Shown: one piece after another, positions 8,991 to 18,348 of the stretch
Position numbering within the stretch: the first letter of the stretch is position 1
How the letters are laid out: the number at the start of each line of letters is the position of its first letter
Assembly (NCBI GenBank): GCA_021404525.1
Contig: JAAWWE010000006.1
Span: 167,899 to 231,898 of the forward strand
DNA length: 64,000 nt
Direction of reading: 5' to 3'
Origin: Rhodobiaceae bacterium
Lineage (GTDB): Bacteria > Pseudomonadota > Alphaproteobacteria > Parvibaculales > Parvibaculaceae
Program-made: the position numbers and the translations under genes
The notes under the pieces: model-generated
Database searches by the model: none
What the model was told of the DNA's origin: nothing
Seen by the model: the letters and a program-made list of their open reading frames with translations, nothing else

Positions 8991-10205
8991 TCAGGCGAAA
9001 CCAAACAGACGCTCTGCGTTGCCGCGAAGAATAGCGTACCGCACTTCTGTCTTTCCTTCCGTTACCATCAGCACTTTGGCTTGTGTCGCCGCCAGGTGAT
9101 AAAATGGCCAGTCAGTCCCATAAAGAAGCTTGTCCGACCCAACTTCACGGACGAGCTGATCCAACTTGGTCACCCCCTGCCCATGAACACCAAGCCATAG
9201 GTTCGCGTATTTCTGCGCCAATGGAATGGCTTGGTCCACATCCCGCGCACCTGCATGGCCCATCACAAACTGCACTTTTGGAAAGTCCCTGATTGCCCCT
9301 TCATAGTGACGCATCAAGGCATATTTATGTGAGAACTCAGGTTCGATCCCCGCGCGCCCGCCATGAAAGAGGATGGGCAAATTAAGTTCTCCACACGTTT
9401 CATAGATTGGCGACATGACTGGATCGTCAGGATAGAAGCGCTGCATGGTCGGGTGCAGTTTGATCATGCGAATGCCTTGAGCAACAAGGGCTCGTAGTTT
9501 TTCTGGCGCATCTGGATCTCCAGGCACAACAGATCCACCCCTTAGCAACCGAGGCTCTGCCTCCGCACTATGGATGGCCTTCATCCAGTTTTCAGTCAGG
9601 GCATCGCCAAATGGCAGTCCCCAGGCGATGGGCAGAATTTGCGCCTTCTCAACACGACAATCGTCCATTTCAGCCAGCAGGTTGGGTATCGTATGCGTTG
9701 CTGCTGCCCCACTGCCGTGCAGAATTTGCGCAAGCGACATGAGTTGCAACCGCCGCAGAGCGGCCTCGGAAAAGTTCGCGTTGATGTACACATCCAGGTC
9801 CAGCGGACAGCCGGGATCTGTCGCATCACAATCAAGCATGTATTCAACCCGCTCGCTCTCCGCAGAGAGATCAAGGTCAGGAGCAAACAGCATGTTCATG
9901 CCCAGATGCGCATGCACGTCAATGGCGGCCGGTACACTTTCATCAACAAGAACCAAACGCCCTTGGGTATTCAATTCATACCAGGGAAGCGCTGCAAGGC
10001 CACGGTATCCGTCATAAATCTGAGCACCATACGGGCCAGACCCGGACTGCGCCGCCTCACGCGCCTTCTGCGCAACCAAGGCCTCGGCTTCTTCCTCAGT
10101 GTACCGCGCTGAAAAACGGTCGCCACCGAACACAAAATAGCCCCCGATGCCCGCAAGCGACGCCAATCCCGCAAGTCCCAAAAAGTGCCGTCGTTTCACT
10201 CTCAT
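8991..10205 (-). CDS. Tat-exported amidohydrolase-family protein
   Basis: The N-terminus KRRHFLGLAGLASLAG is a twin-arginine-type signal, so the protein is probably exported folded or anchored at the membrane. The rest is an amidohydrolase_2 (TIM-barrel) domain. Visible elements are the first metal motif IDVHAHLGM near residue 93, a His in LPILFHGG near 275, a His in FVMGHAGARDV near 313, and the catalytic Asp in LLYGTDWPFYH near 363. Relatives include decarboxylases and lactonases. It lies convergent with the MaoC pair, 9 bp from its end. A residue block rich in Asp/Cys (DCDATDPGCPLDLD) is unusual. The substrate is unknown. Confidence 0.82.
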   Translation of the reverse strand: MRVKRRHFLGLAGLASLAGIGGYFVFGGDRFSARYTEEEAEALVAQKAREAAQSGSGPYGAQIYDGYRGLAALPWYELNTQGRLVLVDESVPAAIDVHAHLGMNMLFAPDLDLSAESERVEYMLDCDATDPGCPLDLDVYINANFSEAALRRLQLMSLAQILHGSGAAATHTIPNLLAEMDDCRVEKAQILPIAWGLPFGDALTENWMKAIHSAEAEPRLLRGGSVVPGDPDAPEKLRALVAQGIRMIKLHPTMQRFYPDDPVMSPIYETCGELNLPILFHGGRAGIEPEFSHKYALMRHYEGAIRDFPKVQFVMGHAGARDVDQAIPLAQKYANLWLGVHGQGVTKLDQLVREVGSDKLLYGTDWPFYHLAATQAKVLMVTEGKTEVRYAILRGNAERLFGFA

Positions 10206-10389
10206 CTCCCCAAAAAAAAGGCCGCCAGGTTACTACGCACATGGTCGCAGAACGGTGCACCCCGCCTACGCCGGACAATACCCTACACGCCCGTGTGAAC
10301 CTTGCCTAACAACAGAAGACTGTTGCTGCGGCAAATAGAGACAGGCACCATACTGTCCAGAAAAAGGGGTCAGAAAAGGGAGAAGATCG

Positions 10390-11082
10390 ATGGCACGAAG
10401 TGGAAACATGGTCGAGTTGACCGGAGACAAGGACTTCTCCCTCGGCGCCTATCTCGTGACGCCACAGGAAGCAGGCACAACGTCAAATGGGCAGGGACTT
10501 GTGCTCATTCAGGAAATTTTTGGTGTTACCGACCACATTCAGGAACTCTGCGACGGATATGCCGAGCGCGGCTTCACCGTCATCGCCCCTTCCATGTATG
10601 ACCGGGGGGAAAAAGGCTGGCAGTCGGATTATACCGGCGAGGGGTTTCAGCGCTCGATCGAACTGGCGCAGAATTTTGGTGGACCTAACGCCCAAGGTGA
10701 CATTCAAGCCGCCATCGACTTCCTGAGAGACCAAGGCAACGACAGCATTCACATCACGGGCTATTGCTATGGCGGCTCTATGGCATGGCTTGCGGCCTGC
10801 CGTTGTACAGGGCTGACATCAGCCGTTGGCTATTACGGGCGGCTGATCATGGATATGGAAGACGAGACGCCCTCTGTGCCCACCATGCTCCATTTCGGTG
10901 AGAAAGACGCCTCCATCCCCATTGACTGGGTGCGCAAATTCAAAGAAAAGCGGCCGGACATTACCGTCCACATCTACGATGCAGACCACGGCTTCAACTC
11001 AGATCGGCGCGAACATTACTCCAAAGAAGCCGCAGACCTGGCACTCACCCGCACCCTGGACTGGTTCGCCAAAGCGTCTTAA
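10390..11082 (+). CDS. Dienelactone hydrolase family protein
   Basis: An alpha/beta hydrolase of the dienelactone hydrolase type (carboxymethylenebutenolidase-like), 230 residues. The nucleophile is a Cys in GYCYGGSMAW near residue 123, with the acid in HFGEKDASIP and the His in DADHGFN near 200. The Cys rather than Ser is typical of true dienelactone hydrolases, which open the lactone formed in chloroaromatic breakdown. Many family members act on other esters. The ATG follows gggagaagatcg. The upstream 184 bp divergent region separates it from the amidohydrolase gene. Confidence 0.87.
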   Translation: MARSGNMVELTGDKDFSLGAYLVTPQEAGTTSNGQGLVLIQEIFGVTDHIQELCDGYAERGFTVIAPSMYDRGEKGWQSDYTGEGFQRSIELAQNFGGPNAQGDIQAAIDFLRDQGNDSIHITGYCYGGSMAWLAACRCTGLTSAVGYYGRLIMDMEDETPSVPTMLHFGEKDASIPIDWVRKFKEKRPDITVHIYDADHGFNSDRREHYSKEAADLALTRTLDWFAKAS

Positions 11083-11094
11083 CGCGAACAGGTG

Positions 11095-11241
11095 TTAGGT
11101 CTTGGGATAGAGAATCATCTGCGTGCATCGAAAGAGCGCAATGATCTTTCCCGAGGTCTCATTCTTTACCTCAACATCCCAAACATGTGTCGTGCGCCCC
11201 TTATGAGCCGGTCGCGCACAGGAAAACGTGGCCTCACCGCA
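11095..11241 (-). pseudogene. C-terminal remnant of a PaaI-like hot-dog thioesterase
   Basis: In the minus frame of the 11095-11340 ORF the last ~49 codons read like the end of a PaaI/4HBT thioesterase, with GRTTHVWDVEV and IIALFRCTQMIL. E. coli PaaI has a very similar ending (…VALFRG). No start codon with a ribosome site or N-terminal half is present; the upstream sequence is the 3' end of the chemoreceptor gene. The simplest reading is that the 5' two thirds of a thioesterase gene were lost when the receptor gene arrived or by deletion. It may be untranslated. The call rests on remembered family patterns, not a search. Confidence 0.55.
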
Positions 11242-11257
11242 CATCTGTCTAAACTCG

Positions 11258-12778
11258 TTAGACAGCCTGCAGGCTGCGATAGAGCTCTGTTCCTTCAGAA
11301 GCGAACTGGTTTGACTCTTCCACAGCCTCAGCAATGGCACTCAGGCTTTCATTTACGTCGCTCACCGCCGTCGACACCGACTGCATGTTTGAACTCATTT
11401 CCCGAGTTGATGCCGTTTGCTCTTCGACTGCACCTGCGGCCGTCGTCACACTCGCTTCCACTGCATCAACAGCTTCCTTGATGCCAGACAAGCGACCAAC
11501 AACTTCTTCCGCAATGGTCTGCATGCCGTTGATTTCGCCACTAATGTCATCTGTTGCTTTCGCAACCTGATTAGCGAGAGACTTCACTTCAGAGGCAACC
11601 ACAGCAAAACCTTTACCCGCCTCGCCGGCGCGGGCAGATTCGATCGTCGCGTTCAGTGCCAGCAGATTAATCTGACCAGCAATGTCCTGGATCATCTGAA
11701 CAATATTGCCCATCGCTTCCGCGGCATCCGTGAGTTTTTGCGTCGACTCATCAGCCTTAAGCGCCTCGTCGGTTACGCGTTCAACTTCTGTTTTCGATGT
11801 CATCATGCTCTGGGCGATTTCGCGCGCTGACGCTTCGAATTCCTCAGCAGCAGAGGCAACAGTTTGTACCATATGCGCTGTTTCGCCAGACGCTGCTGCG
11901 GCAGTCGACGATTGGTCATTCGCACGACCCACAGCGCTCATAATTTTCTCAAGATTCTCATCGACCAACACACCGACCCGCTTGGCTTCATTTTGGGCAT
12001 AAATCTGCGCCGTTATGTCCGTCGCATATTTCACAACCTTGAAAGGCTTGCCACTGGGATCAAAAATCGGATTGTAGGACGCCTGAATCCAAATCTCTTT
12101 GCCCCCTTTGGCGAGCCGCTTATATTCTGCCGCTTGAAATTGACCCTTCGCTAACTGATCCCAAAAGTTCTTGTATTCAGGGCTCTTTGCGTAGTCAGGA
12201 TAAACAAACATGCGGTGATGCTTGCCTTGAACTTCTTCAAGCGTGTAGCCAACGGTGCCAAGAAAATTGGAGTTGGCAGTGATGATCGTGCCATCCAGTT
12301 CAAACTCAATCACCGCTTGCGACTTGGAAATCGCCTCAAGCTGACCGGAATAGTCAGCGTTTTTCAAAGTCTGCGCTGTGATATCAGTGGCATATTTTAC
12401 GACTTTGACAACCTTACCGGCTGCATTCAAAACAGGATTGTAGGATGCCTGGATCCAAATCTCCCTGCCCCCTTTAGCAATCCGTTTGAATTCCGCTGCC
12501 TGATATTCGCCGGCAGCCAGCTTCTCCCAAAATTGCTTATAAGCTGCACTTTTTCCGTAGCTAGGCTCTACAAACATACTGTGATGCTTGCCTTGAATTT
12601 CATCCAGGGAATAACCGATGGCACCCAGAAAATTCTCATTAGCCGTGATAATGGTGCCATCAGGCTTAAACTGGATGACAGCTTGCGACTTGTCGAGCGC
12701 ATCGAGCAAAGCATTCTGCCCAGCGCCTCCTAAGGCCAATGAACCGACTTTCCCACGCAACAAAGACAAAACAGACAT
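11258..12778 (-). CDS. Methyl-accepting chemotaxis protein with two PAS domains, no membrane segment
   Basis: A chemoreceptor of about 506 residues. Two PAS domains (about 20-125 and 140-250) are close copies, each ending in [11 protein letters not shown]. They are followed by an MCP signalling domain (about 270-500) with the hairpin-tip region [27 protein letters not shown]. No transmembrane segment is visible, so it is a cytoplasmic receptor; such PAS-MCPs often sense redox or oxygen through haem or flavin. I chose the ATG at 12778 (aagggtggatct before it) rather than the GTG at 12802. Its 3' end abuts a thioesterase remnant. No che operon is adjacent. Confidence 0.9.
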   Translation of the reverse strand: MSVLSLLRGKVGSLALGGAGQNALLDALDKSQAVIQFKPDGTIITANENFLGAIGYSLDEIQGKHHSMFVEPSYGKSAAYKQFWEKLAAGEYQAAEFKRIAKGGREIWIQASYNPVLNAAGKVVKVVKYATDITAQTLKNADYSGQLEAISKSQAVIEFELDGTIITANSNFLGTVGYTLEEVQGKHHRMFVYPDYAKSPEYKNFWDQLAKGQFQAAEYKRLAKGGKEIWIQASYNPIFDPSGKPFKVVKYATDITAQIYAQNEAKRVGVLVDENLEKIMSAVGRANDQSSTAAAASGETAHMVQTVASAAEEFEASAREIAQSMMTSKTEVERVTDEALKADESTQKLTDAAEAMGNIVQMIQDIAGQINLLALNATIESARAGEAGKGFAVVASEVKSLANQVAKATDDISGEINGMQTIAEEVVGRLSGIKEAVDAVEASVTTAAGAVEEQTASTREMSSNMQSVSTAVSDVNESLSAIAEAVEESNQFASEGTELYRSLQAV

Positions 12779-13055
12779 AGATCCACCCTTACAAACGGTC
12801 ACCGAACATCTGCATCGGAACCATCTTCAATCTTGAGGACAAATCCGGCCAATCAGATCTGCCCAATCCCACTCATGCGGAAACGACAAAAGCCCTTGCG
12901 CTCCGCCGCCGACCACCGCGACGCGCAGGTTAAATAGAAGGGTCTAAAAAAAGACTAATTCTAGGTAGCCCAAAAAACCTTACTGGCAAGTGCTGGGGAA
13001 CCGAGGCTGGCAATTGTCGGACTTCATGGCAAACAAAGTCTGAACGGAAGCGCCG

Positions 13056-13691
13056 TCAAACCTGCTGACCATAGCCACTGAACTTTTCAAGGACACGCTG
13101 CATCTCCGCTTCACTCAACAGAGGTACCTCGCCAAGCTGGCGTGCTCGGCCAAACTGATCTGCGAGCGTCTCTACTTCGACAGCCAGCTCGTAGGCTTGT
13201 CCAAGGCTTGATCCACAGGCTATCACCCCATGATGGGCTAGAAGACACGCTGTGCGCCCTTCCAGAGCCGCAACAGCGAAGGTGGCCAATTCTTCCGTCC
13301 CGAAGGTCGCATAGGGGGCGCACCTGATGTCCATCCCGCCCGCGGCAGCCACCATGTAGTGGAAAGCCGGGATGCCCACCTCAAGACATGCAAGCGCCGT
13401 TGCCGCATTGGAGTGGGTGTGGACGATGGCACTCACATCGTCCCTCGCAGCATAAATCGCCGCATGAAAATGCCATTCTGACGAGGGCTTCCGAGACTCT
13501 GGTGCCACAGACCCGTCTAGTCCCATAGAGACAATGTCGGCGGGTACAAGGTCTTCATAGGCCATGCCGGTCGGCGTGATCAGCACGCGATCCCCATCCC
13601 GGACAGACACATTGCCTGACCGGCCTGCAGAAAGACCGGATTCCGACATGGTCAACGCCGTATCAATGACCGATTGTGCCAGCCCGCTCAT
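13056..13691 (-). CDS. Class II aldolase (methylthioribulose/deoxyribulose 1-phosphate aldolase, DHAP shunt)
   Basis: A class II (zinc) aldolase/adducin-family protein of 211 residues. The catalytic Glu sits in SSEWHFHAAIY, with zinc ligands in HTHS near residue 90 and LLAHHGV near 150. Sequence alone cannot separate fuculose-phosphate aldolase, MtnB dehydratase and the DHAP-shunt aldolase (Ald2). Its ATGA overlap with mtnA and the mtnP-apt-mtnA operon, with no mtnC or mtnD alongside, argue for cleavage of methylthioribulose 1-phosphate or 5-deoxyribulose 1-phosphate to DHAP plus an aldehyde. The ORF-track start at 13742 lies inside mtnA; the ATG at 13691 is better. MtnB is the main alternative. 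Confidence 0.82.
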   Translation of the reverse strand: MSGLAQSVIDTALTMSESGLSAGRSGNVSVRDGDRVLITPTGMAYEDLVPADIVSMGLDGSVAPESRKPSSEWHFHAAIYAARDDVSAIVHTHSNAATALACLEVGIPAFHYMVAAAGGMDIRCAPYATFGTEELATFAVAALEGRTACLLAHHGVIACGSSLGQAYELAVEVETLADQFGRARQLGEVPLLSEAEMQRVLEKFSGYGQQV

Positions 13692-14779
13692 GCTTTCTTC
13701 TCCGGAAAGAGCGACAGCAATCCTTCGCGTGACGCCGCACATAGCCCCCTATCCGTCACAAGCGACGTGACAAGACGCGCCGGCGTCACATCAAAAGCCG
13801 GGTTGGCCGCCTCACTGCCGGCCGCGCTCACCTGAACCTCCTGAACCTGTCCCTCGGCGGTAAGCCCCGAGACATGGATAACCTCTCTCGCATTTCGTTC
13901 TTCAATGGGAATGTCCGCACCCCGGTCCAGCGCCCAATCAATGGTCGTGTGAGGTAATGCCACATAGAAGGGGACATCATTATCAAATGCCGCAAGCGCT
14001 TTCAGATAAGTTCCGATCTTGTTGCAGACATCACCATTGGCTGCCGTGCGATCAGTCCCCACCAGACACAGATCTACCTGCCCCTGCTGCATCAAATGAC
14101 CGCCAGCATTATCGACGATCACTGTGTGCGGAATACCTTCATGGCCCAATTCATACGCTGTCAGCGCCGCACCCTGGTTGCGCGGACGGGTTTCATCAAC
14201 CCAGACATGGATCGGCACTCCTTCATCCCGTGCCAAATAAATCGGTGCCGTCGCCGTTCCCCAATCAATGGTCGCAAGCCATCCTGCGTTGCAGTGGGTC
14301 AGGATATTCACTGGCTTCCCGCCATTTACTTCCGCAATGCCTCTTATCAGGGACGCACCATGCTCGCCTAGCCGTCGGCTGATATCCACATCCGCCTCAA
14401 CAATCTCCTTGGACCTGCTATAGGCCGCATCAGCGCGGTCACTCGCCACGAGATTGTGGACGGCACGATAGATCTCATCCAACGCCCATTTAAGATTGAT
14501 GGCCGTTGGTCGCGTGGCGTGCAACCGAGCATAGGCTTCCTTCAGCCCGGCATCTGACGGATCATCCCGCAATGCCAACGCCAATCCAAAGGCTGCTGTT
14601 GCCCCAATGAGCGGCGCACCGCGCACCGCCATATCTTTGATGGCACGGGCCGCGTCGTTCAGACCCCGCAGAACCACAATCTCGAACACGTGCGGTAGTT
14701 TTTGTTGATTGATGATGGAGACGGTCCATCCATCCTCATTCAGCCAGATGGTGCGCATATGTTTGCCATCTATGCGCAT
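13688..14779 (-). CDS. mtnA: S-methyl-5-thioribose-1-phosphate isomerase
   Basis: MtnA converts methylthioribose 1-phosphate to methylthioribulose 1-phosphate; in the DHAP shunt it also isomerises 5-deoxyribose 1-phosphate. The protein (363 residues, full length) has the family motifs VRGAPLIGATAAFG near residue 50, the catalytic Cys in LTHCNAGWLAT near 161, and the Asp-containing VGTDRTAANGDVCNKIGTY near 238. It overlaps the downstream aldolase gene by 4 bp (ATGA) and follows apt by 6 bp, so it is part of one transcript. Confidence 0.94.
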   Translation of the reverse strand: MRIDGKHMRTIWLNEDGWTVSIINQQKLPHVFEIVVLRGLNDAARAIKDMAVRGAPLIGATAAFGLALALRDDPSDAGLKEAYARLHATRPTAINLKWALDEIYRAVHNLVASDRADAAYSRSKEIVEADVDISRRLGEHGASLIRGIAEVNGGKPVNILTHCNAGWLATIDWGTATAPIYLARDEGVPIHVWVDETRPRNQGAALTAYELGHEGIPHTVIVDNAGGHLMQQGQVDLCLVGTDRTAANGDVCNKIGTYLKALAAFDNDVPFYVALPHTTIDWALDRGADIPIEERNAREVIHVSGLTAEGQVQEVQVSAAGSEAANPAFDVTPARLVTSLVTDRGLCAASREGLLSLFPEKKA

Positions 14780-14785
14780 GAACAG

Positions 14786-15322
14786 TCAGTCCCCTTCGAA
14801 CGTACAAAGTGACAGAACTTCGATATCATACCCTTCAAGGCGGTCGCGCCCACCAAGGGCTGGCAGCTCAACCACAAAACTCGCCCCTAAAACATTGCCG
14901 CCTGCGCGGCCGATAAGTTTCACCGCAGCCTCAGCTGTGCCACCCGTGGCGATCAGATCATCAACGAGCAACACGTTGGCTCCTTTCGTCACCGCATCTG
15001 TATGAATCTCTACGATGTCCGTACCGTACTCCAACTCATACTCCTGCCCCATCGTTTCGGCGGGCAGCTTCCCCTTCTTACGCACCGGGATGAAGCCCTT
15101 GCCCAACTGATGCGCAACAGCGCCTCCTAGAATAAACCCACGGGCCTCAATGCCGGCAACCATATCAATGTCAGCGCCCACATGAAGCTGTACCAGGGCA
15201 TCGACGGATTGCCGGAAGCCTTGGGCGTCTGAAAGAAGTGTCGTGACATCACGAAACTGAATACCAGGCTTGGGGTAATCGGGAATGGTGCGAATATAGT
15301 CTTCGATCTTTTTCAACGTCAT
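14786..15322 (-). CDS. apt: Adenine phosphoribosyltransferase
   Basis: Apt joins adenine to PRPP to give AMP. The length of 178 residues is typical. The PRPP loop VLLVDDLIATGGTAEAA is clear near residue 120, and AGIEARGFILGGAVA near 57 is the usual type I PRT segment. It lies 5 bp downstream of mtnP and 6 bp upstream of mtnA. MtnP releases adenine from methylthioadenosine, and Apt in the same operon would recover it at once. Confidence 0.96.
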   Translation of the reverse strand: MTLKKIEDYIRTIPDYPKPGIQFRDVTTLLSDAQGFRQSVDALVQLHVGADIDMVAGIEARGFILGGAVAHQLGKGFIPVRKKGKLPAETMGQEYELEYGTDIVEIHTDAVTKGANVLLVDDLIATGGTAEAAVKLIGRAGGNVLGASFVVELPALGGRDRLEGYDIEVLSLCTFEGD

Positions 15323-15327
15323 ATTCC

Positions 15328-16200
15328 TTAAAGAACTCGGCCCGCGACTGCGTCCAATTTAGCAAGAAGTGCGGGGTCGCGTGCGTCCGGTCCTGTGATA
15401 ATCGCCATCTCGAGCACCTGATCATGCCCCTGTGGGCAGGGCGCCCTATCTTTGCCGGCAATAGACCCAATCAACCGCCGAAGCATAGCCCGTGAGCGCT
15501 CCGCATTATCCGTCAAAATCTGAATGACCTGCGCGACGTCTACATCGTCCTCATGCGGATGCCAGCAATCATAATCCGTCACCATCGCAACGGTGGCGTA
15601 ACAAATCTCGGCCTCCCGGGCGAGCTTCGCCTCCGGCATATTGGTCATGCCAATGACGGAACAGCCCCACGAGCGATAGAGCTCTGACTCGGCGCGCGAA
15701 GAGAACTGAGGCCCCTCCATGGCGAGATAGACCCCGCCCCGCGTGTGAGGGATCTCCTCGGCTTTACACGCCACCTCCAAAAGGTCGCCCAACCGTTCAT
15801 TGACCGGATCAGCCATAGAGACATGAGCCACACAGCCCTTGCCAAAAAAGCTCTTCTCGCGGGCAAAGGTGCGGTCGATAAACTGATCCACAATCACAAA
15901 GTGACCGGGTGGCAACTCTTCTTTGAGTGACCCAACGGCGGACACCGAGACAATGTCGGTAACCCCAACCCTTTTCAGAACATCAATATTGGCGCGGTAA
16001 TTGATGGAGCTCGGACTGTGTACATGACCCCGCCCGTGACGGGGCAGAAAAACCAGTTGAACGCCATCAAGCTCGCCGAAATGCAGCTCATCAGAAGGTT
16101 CACCCCAGGGACTCTCCACCCGCTCCCATCGTTCGTTTTCCAGGCCCGGAAAGTCATAGACCCCGCTGCCACCCAGTACACCTAGCACGTATTTTGTCAT
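15328..16200 (-). CDS. mtnP: S-methyl-5'-thioadenosine phosphorylase
   Basis: MtnP phosphorolyses methylthioadenosine (and often 5'-deoxyadenosine) to adenine and the ribose 1-phosphate derivative. The protein of 290 residues shows GVLGGSGVYDFPGLE at the N-terminus, the phosphate-site RHGRGH motif near 54, EGPQFSSRAESELYRSWG near 170, and GMTNMPEAKLAREAEICYA near 190. It is the first gene of the four-gene operon, with the acyltransferase gene 29 bp upstream on the same strand. The start follows caggggtggt. Confidence 0.95.
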   Translation of the reverse strand: MTKYVLGVLGGSGVYDFPGLENERWERVESPWGEPSDELHFGELDGVQLVFLPRHGRGHVHSPSSINYRANIDVLKRVGVTDIVSVSAVGSLKEELPPGHFVIVDQFIDRTFAREKSFFGKGCVAHVSMADPVNERLGDLLEVACKAEEIPHTRGGVYLAMEGPQFSSRAESELYRSWGCSVIGMTNMPEAKLAREAEICYATVAMVTDYDCWHPHEDDVDVAQVIQILTDNAERSRAMLRRLIGSIAGKDRAPCPQGHDQVLEMAIITGPDARDPALLAKLDAVAGRVL

Positions 16201-16229
16201 ACCACCCCTGCGGTTTGGAAATGAAAATC

Positions 16230-18236
16230 TTAGGGACGCCCTACAACGCCTTGCTCAAATAGAACCCTGACAATGTGCTCGGCCAGCATTGCCGATCCAA
16301 CAGAGTTTAAGTGATCATCATCGAAATAGAGCGGATCACCGTTCAGTTGCGCCACACAACGATTTTTCACAAAGCTATCACAGAAAACCTTGCCGGGATG
16401 GATCGCCAATAAGCCATACTGGCTCGTAAGATCATCAAGAGCCGCTACAGTTCTCTCATTTCGTTGGTCAAAAACCTCCATGCTTGTTGAAAACGGTCTT
16501 TGCCGGTCAACCCCATAATGCAGCTCACGTGCAAGCTGTATTGGAACGTCTGCGCCTGCCTCCGGAACGGGATAGAGAAGGACAATACGTTTCCCGGCTG
16601 CGGACAACTCGGCCATATACCGATTTACAGCATCCTCGAACACAGCGCTTGACCCAGGCTGAGCAAGCGCCGCATCTACGCCCCAACGCACAGGGCGCCC
16701 CCACTCGATCCCCCCTTCCATATTGTTGAAACGTGTAGACTCGTTGTACAGCGTCCAACGAGCGAGCAAAAAGACCGTATCGATTGAGGCATCAGCTTCG
16801 ACAGCCTCAACGACATCGCGATGGAATTCGCCACATCGCTGGCTGTCACCATCCAAACGCCTAATTCCAAGCGATGGTGCACAGCCTTCAAATGACATCA
16901 GCCGAACTCCCCTGCCAAATCGCGATAGTTCGTCTCCTAATGCCTCTACAAGCGCCGTTGCGTGGCTATCACCAATCAAAACTGAATTGGCGTTGCCAGC
17001 CAAACCAAACCGACATGCATCTACAGGAAGGACATAGTGCCGGTCAGAACTTTCACACGTTGCAAATGCATCTGGCTTGTCATGCGCCCACTGCGCCATT
17101 TCGGAAGCCTTTCCGGTCAGACGCTGAGGGGCACCGCCTGTTTGCCACAAGGCTGCTCCGGCTACCGTAAAAACAACCGCAACGAGAAGAGCACCAGCGA
17201 ACACCCCGCCCCTATTCGCCGGAAAACCGTTACGGAAGGGCCTTTCCACCCATCTCCAGGAAAAATAAGCAAGTGCGAACGCCCCGCCGATCAATACAAG
17301 CACAAGCGGGACCGATGATTCCGCCGCAAACCGAATGCGGGCAAAAGCAAACAGAGGCTGGTGCCACAAATAGGCGCTGTAGCTAATGAGCCCTATGCCA
17401 ACGATTGGTTTCTGGCTAAGGATCCAGCCTACTAAGGTGGCCGGATGTGCAAAGATTATGATCAGACAGGTACCCAAGACGGGCAACAACGCCCAAACGC
17501 CCGGAAATGGAACCGTTCCATCGAGAAAGAAAACCGCCACACCAATCAACACCACGCCAGCGATAGCGGCAGTCTGGTCAAGCGTTCTCCGTTTGCCTGC
17601 CCAATACGAGGCAGTCAATGCGATCAACGCACCTGCCCCCAGTTCCCAGATACGGGCGGGCAAAAGGTAAAATGCTGCACTGGGATTAAACCTGGAGGCA
17701 TACTCAGCTGCGACGAAGCTCAACAGTGAAATGAATGCAATCGTAGCAACTAGATATGATCGCTTAAACCGCCCGAGTAGCAGCACGAGCAGAGGAAAGA
17801 AGAGATAAAACTGCTCTTCAACCGCCAACGACCAGGTATGCAGCAAGGGCTTAAGCTCGGAAGCAGCATCGAAGTATCCGCTCTGCAAAAAGAACAAAAC
17901 ATTGGAGACAAAGAAATTTACCGCAACAAGACTCTGCCCTAAGGCTCTCAATTCAATCGGCATCATCCACGCCCAGCCGGCAATCAGTGTCGCACCGCAC
18001 ACAAGAAAAAGAGCTGGGAGAATGCGCCGCGCCCGCCGTTCGTAGAAATGGGCAACAGTAAAGGTGCCTGCACGGATAGAATCGTCGATGATTGTCGTAA
18101 TCAGGTAGCCGCTGATGACAAAAAAAACATCAACCCCGACAAAACCACCTCCGAAGGCCGAAAAACCTGCGTGAAACAGTATGACAGGTACAACCGCTAC
18201 TGCGCGGAGGCCATCGATCTCAGGTCTGTATTGCAC
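16230..18236 (-). CDS. Acyltransferase of the OafA/YrhL type with C-terminal SGNH domain
   Basis: An inner-membrane acyltransferase_3 domain (about residues 1-340, ten or so hydrophobic helices) is fused to a periplasmic SGNH hydrolase-like domain (about 400-665). The start MQYRPEIDGLRAVAVVPVILFHAG is the classic family N-terminus and uses GTG at 18236. The SGNH Ser lies in LIGDSHATAL near 417, and the Asp/His pair in DDDHLNSVGS near 640. Such proteins O-acetylate lipopolysaccharide, capsule or other surface glycans. The neighbours (mtnP, petC) give no hint of the target. Confidence 0.9.
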   Translation of the reverse strand: MQYRPEIDGLRAVAVVPVILFHAGFSAFGGGFVGVDVFFVISGYLITTIIDDSIRAGTFTVAHFYERRARRILPALFLVCGATLIAGWAWMMPIELRALGQSLVAVNFFVSNVLFFLQSGYFDAASELKPLLHTWSLAVEEQFYLFFPLLVLLLGRFKRSYLVATIAFISLLSFVAAEYASRFNPSAAFYLLPARIWELGAGALIALTASYWAGKRRTLDQTAAIAGVVLIGVAVFFLDGTVPFPGVWALLPVLGTCLIIIFAHPATLVGWILSQKPIVGIGLISYSAYLWHQPLFAFARIRFAAESSVPLVLVLIGGAFALAYFSWRWVERPFRNGFPANRGGVFAGALLVAVVFTVAGAALWQTGGAPQRLTGKASEMAQWAHDKPDAFATCESSDRHYVLPVDACRFGLAGNANSVLIGDSHATALVEALGDELSRFGRGVRLMSFEGCAPSLGIRRLDGDSQRCGEFHRDVVEAVEADASIDTVFLLARWTLYNESTRFNNMEGGIEWGRPVRWGVDAALAQPGSSAVFEDAVNRYMAELSAAGKRIVLLYPVPEAGADVPIQLARELHYGVDRQRPFSTSMEVFDQRNERTVAALDDLTSQYGLLAIHPGKVFCDSFVKNRCVAQLNGDPLYFDDDHLNSVGSAMLAEHIVRVLFEQGVVGRP

Positions 18237-18296
18237 TAGCGTTCCCAGTGAGAGGTTTTGACATCACTTTAACACTGAACAATCAGAGCAATATCC

Positions 18297-18323
18297 AAAA
18301 AAGGGCCCCCGAAACGGGAGCCC
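18297..18323 (-). terminator. Rho-independent terminator after petC
   Basis: Read on the minus strand, GGGCTCCCG and CGGGGGCCC form a 9-bp stem with one mismatch around a three-base loop, followed by TTTTTT. It sits 26 bp past the petC stop and ends the petABC transcript. Confidence 0.85.
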
Positions 18324-18348
18324 TAATCATGTCATGAATGCGCAATGT

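Noticed and set aside
12779-13055. 277 bp gap between the chemoreceptor and aldolase genes, checked for RNA or regulatory elements
   Set aside because: No tRNA, riboswitch-like fold or convincing promoter was seen by eye.
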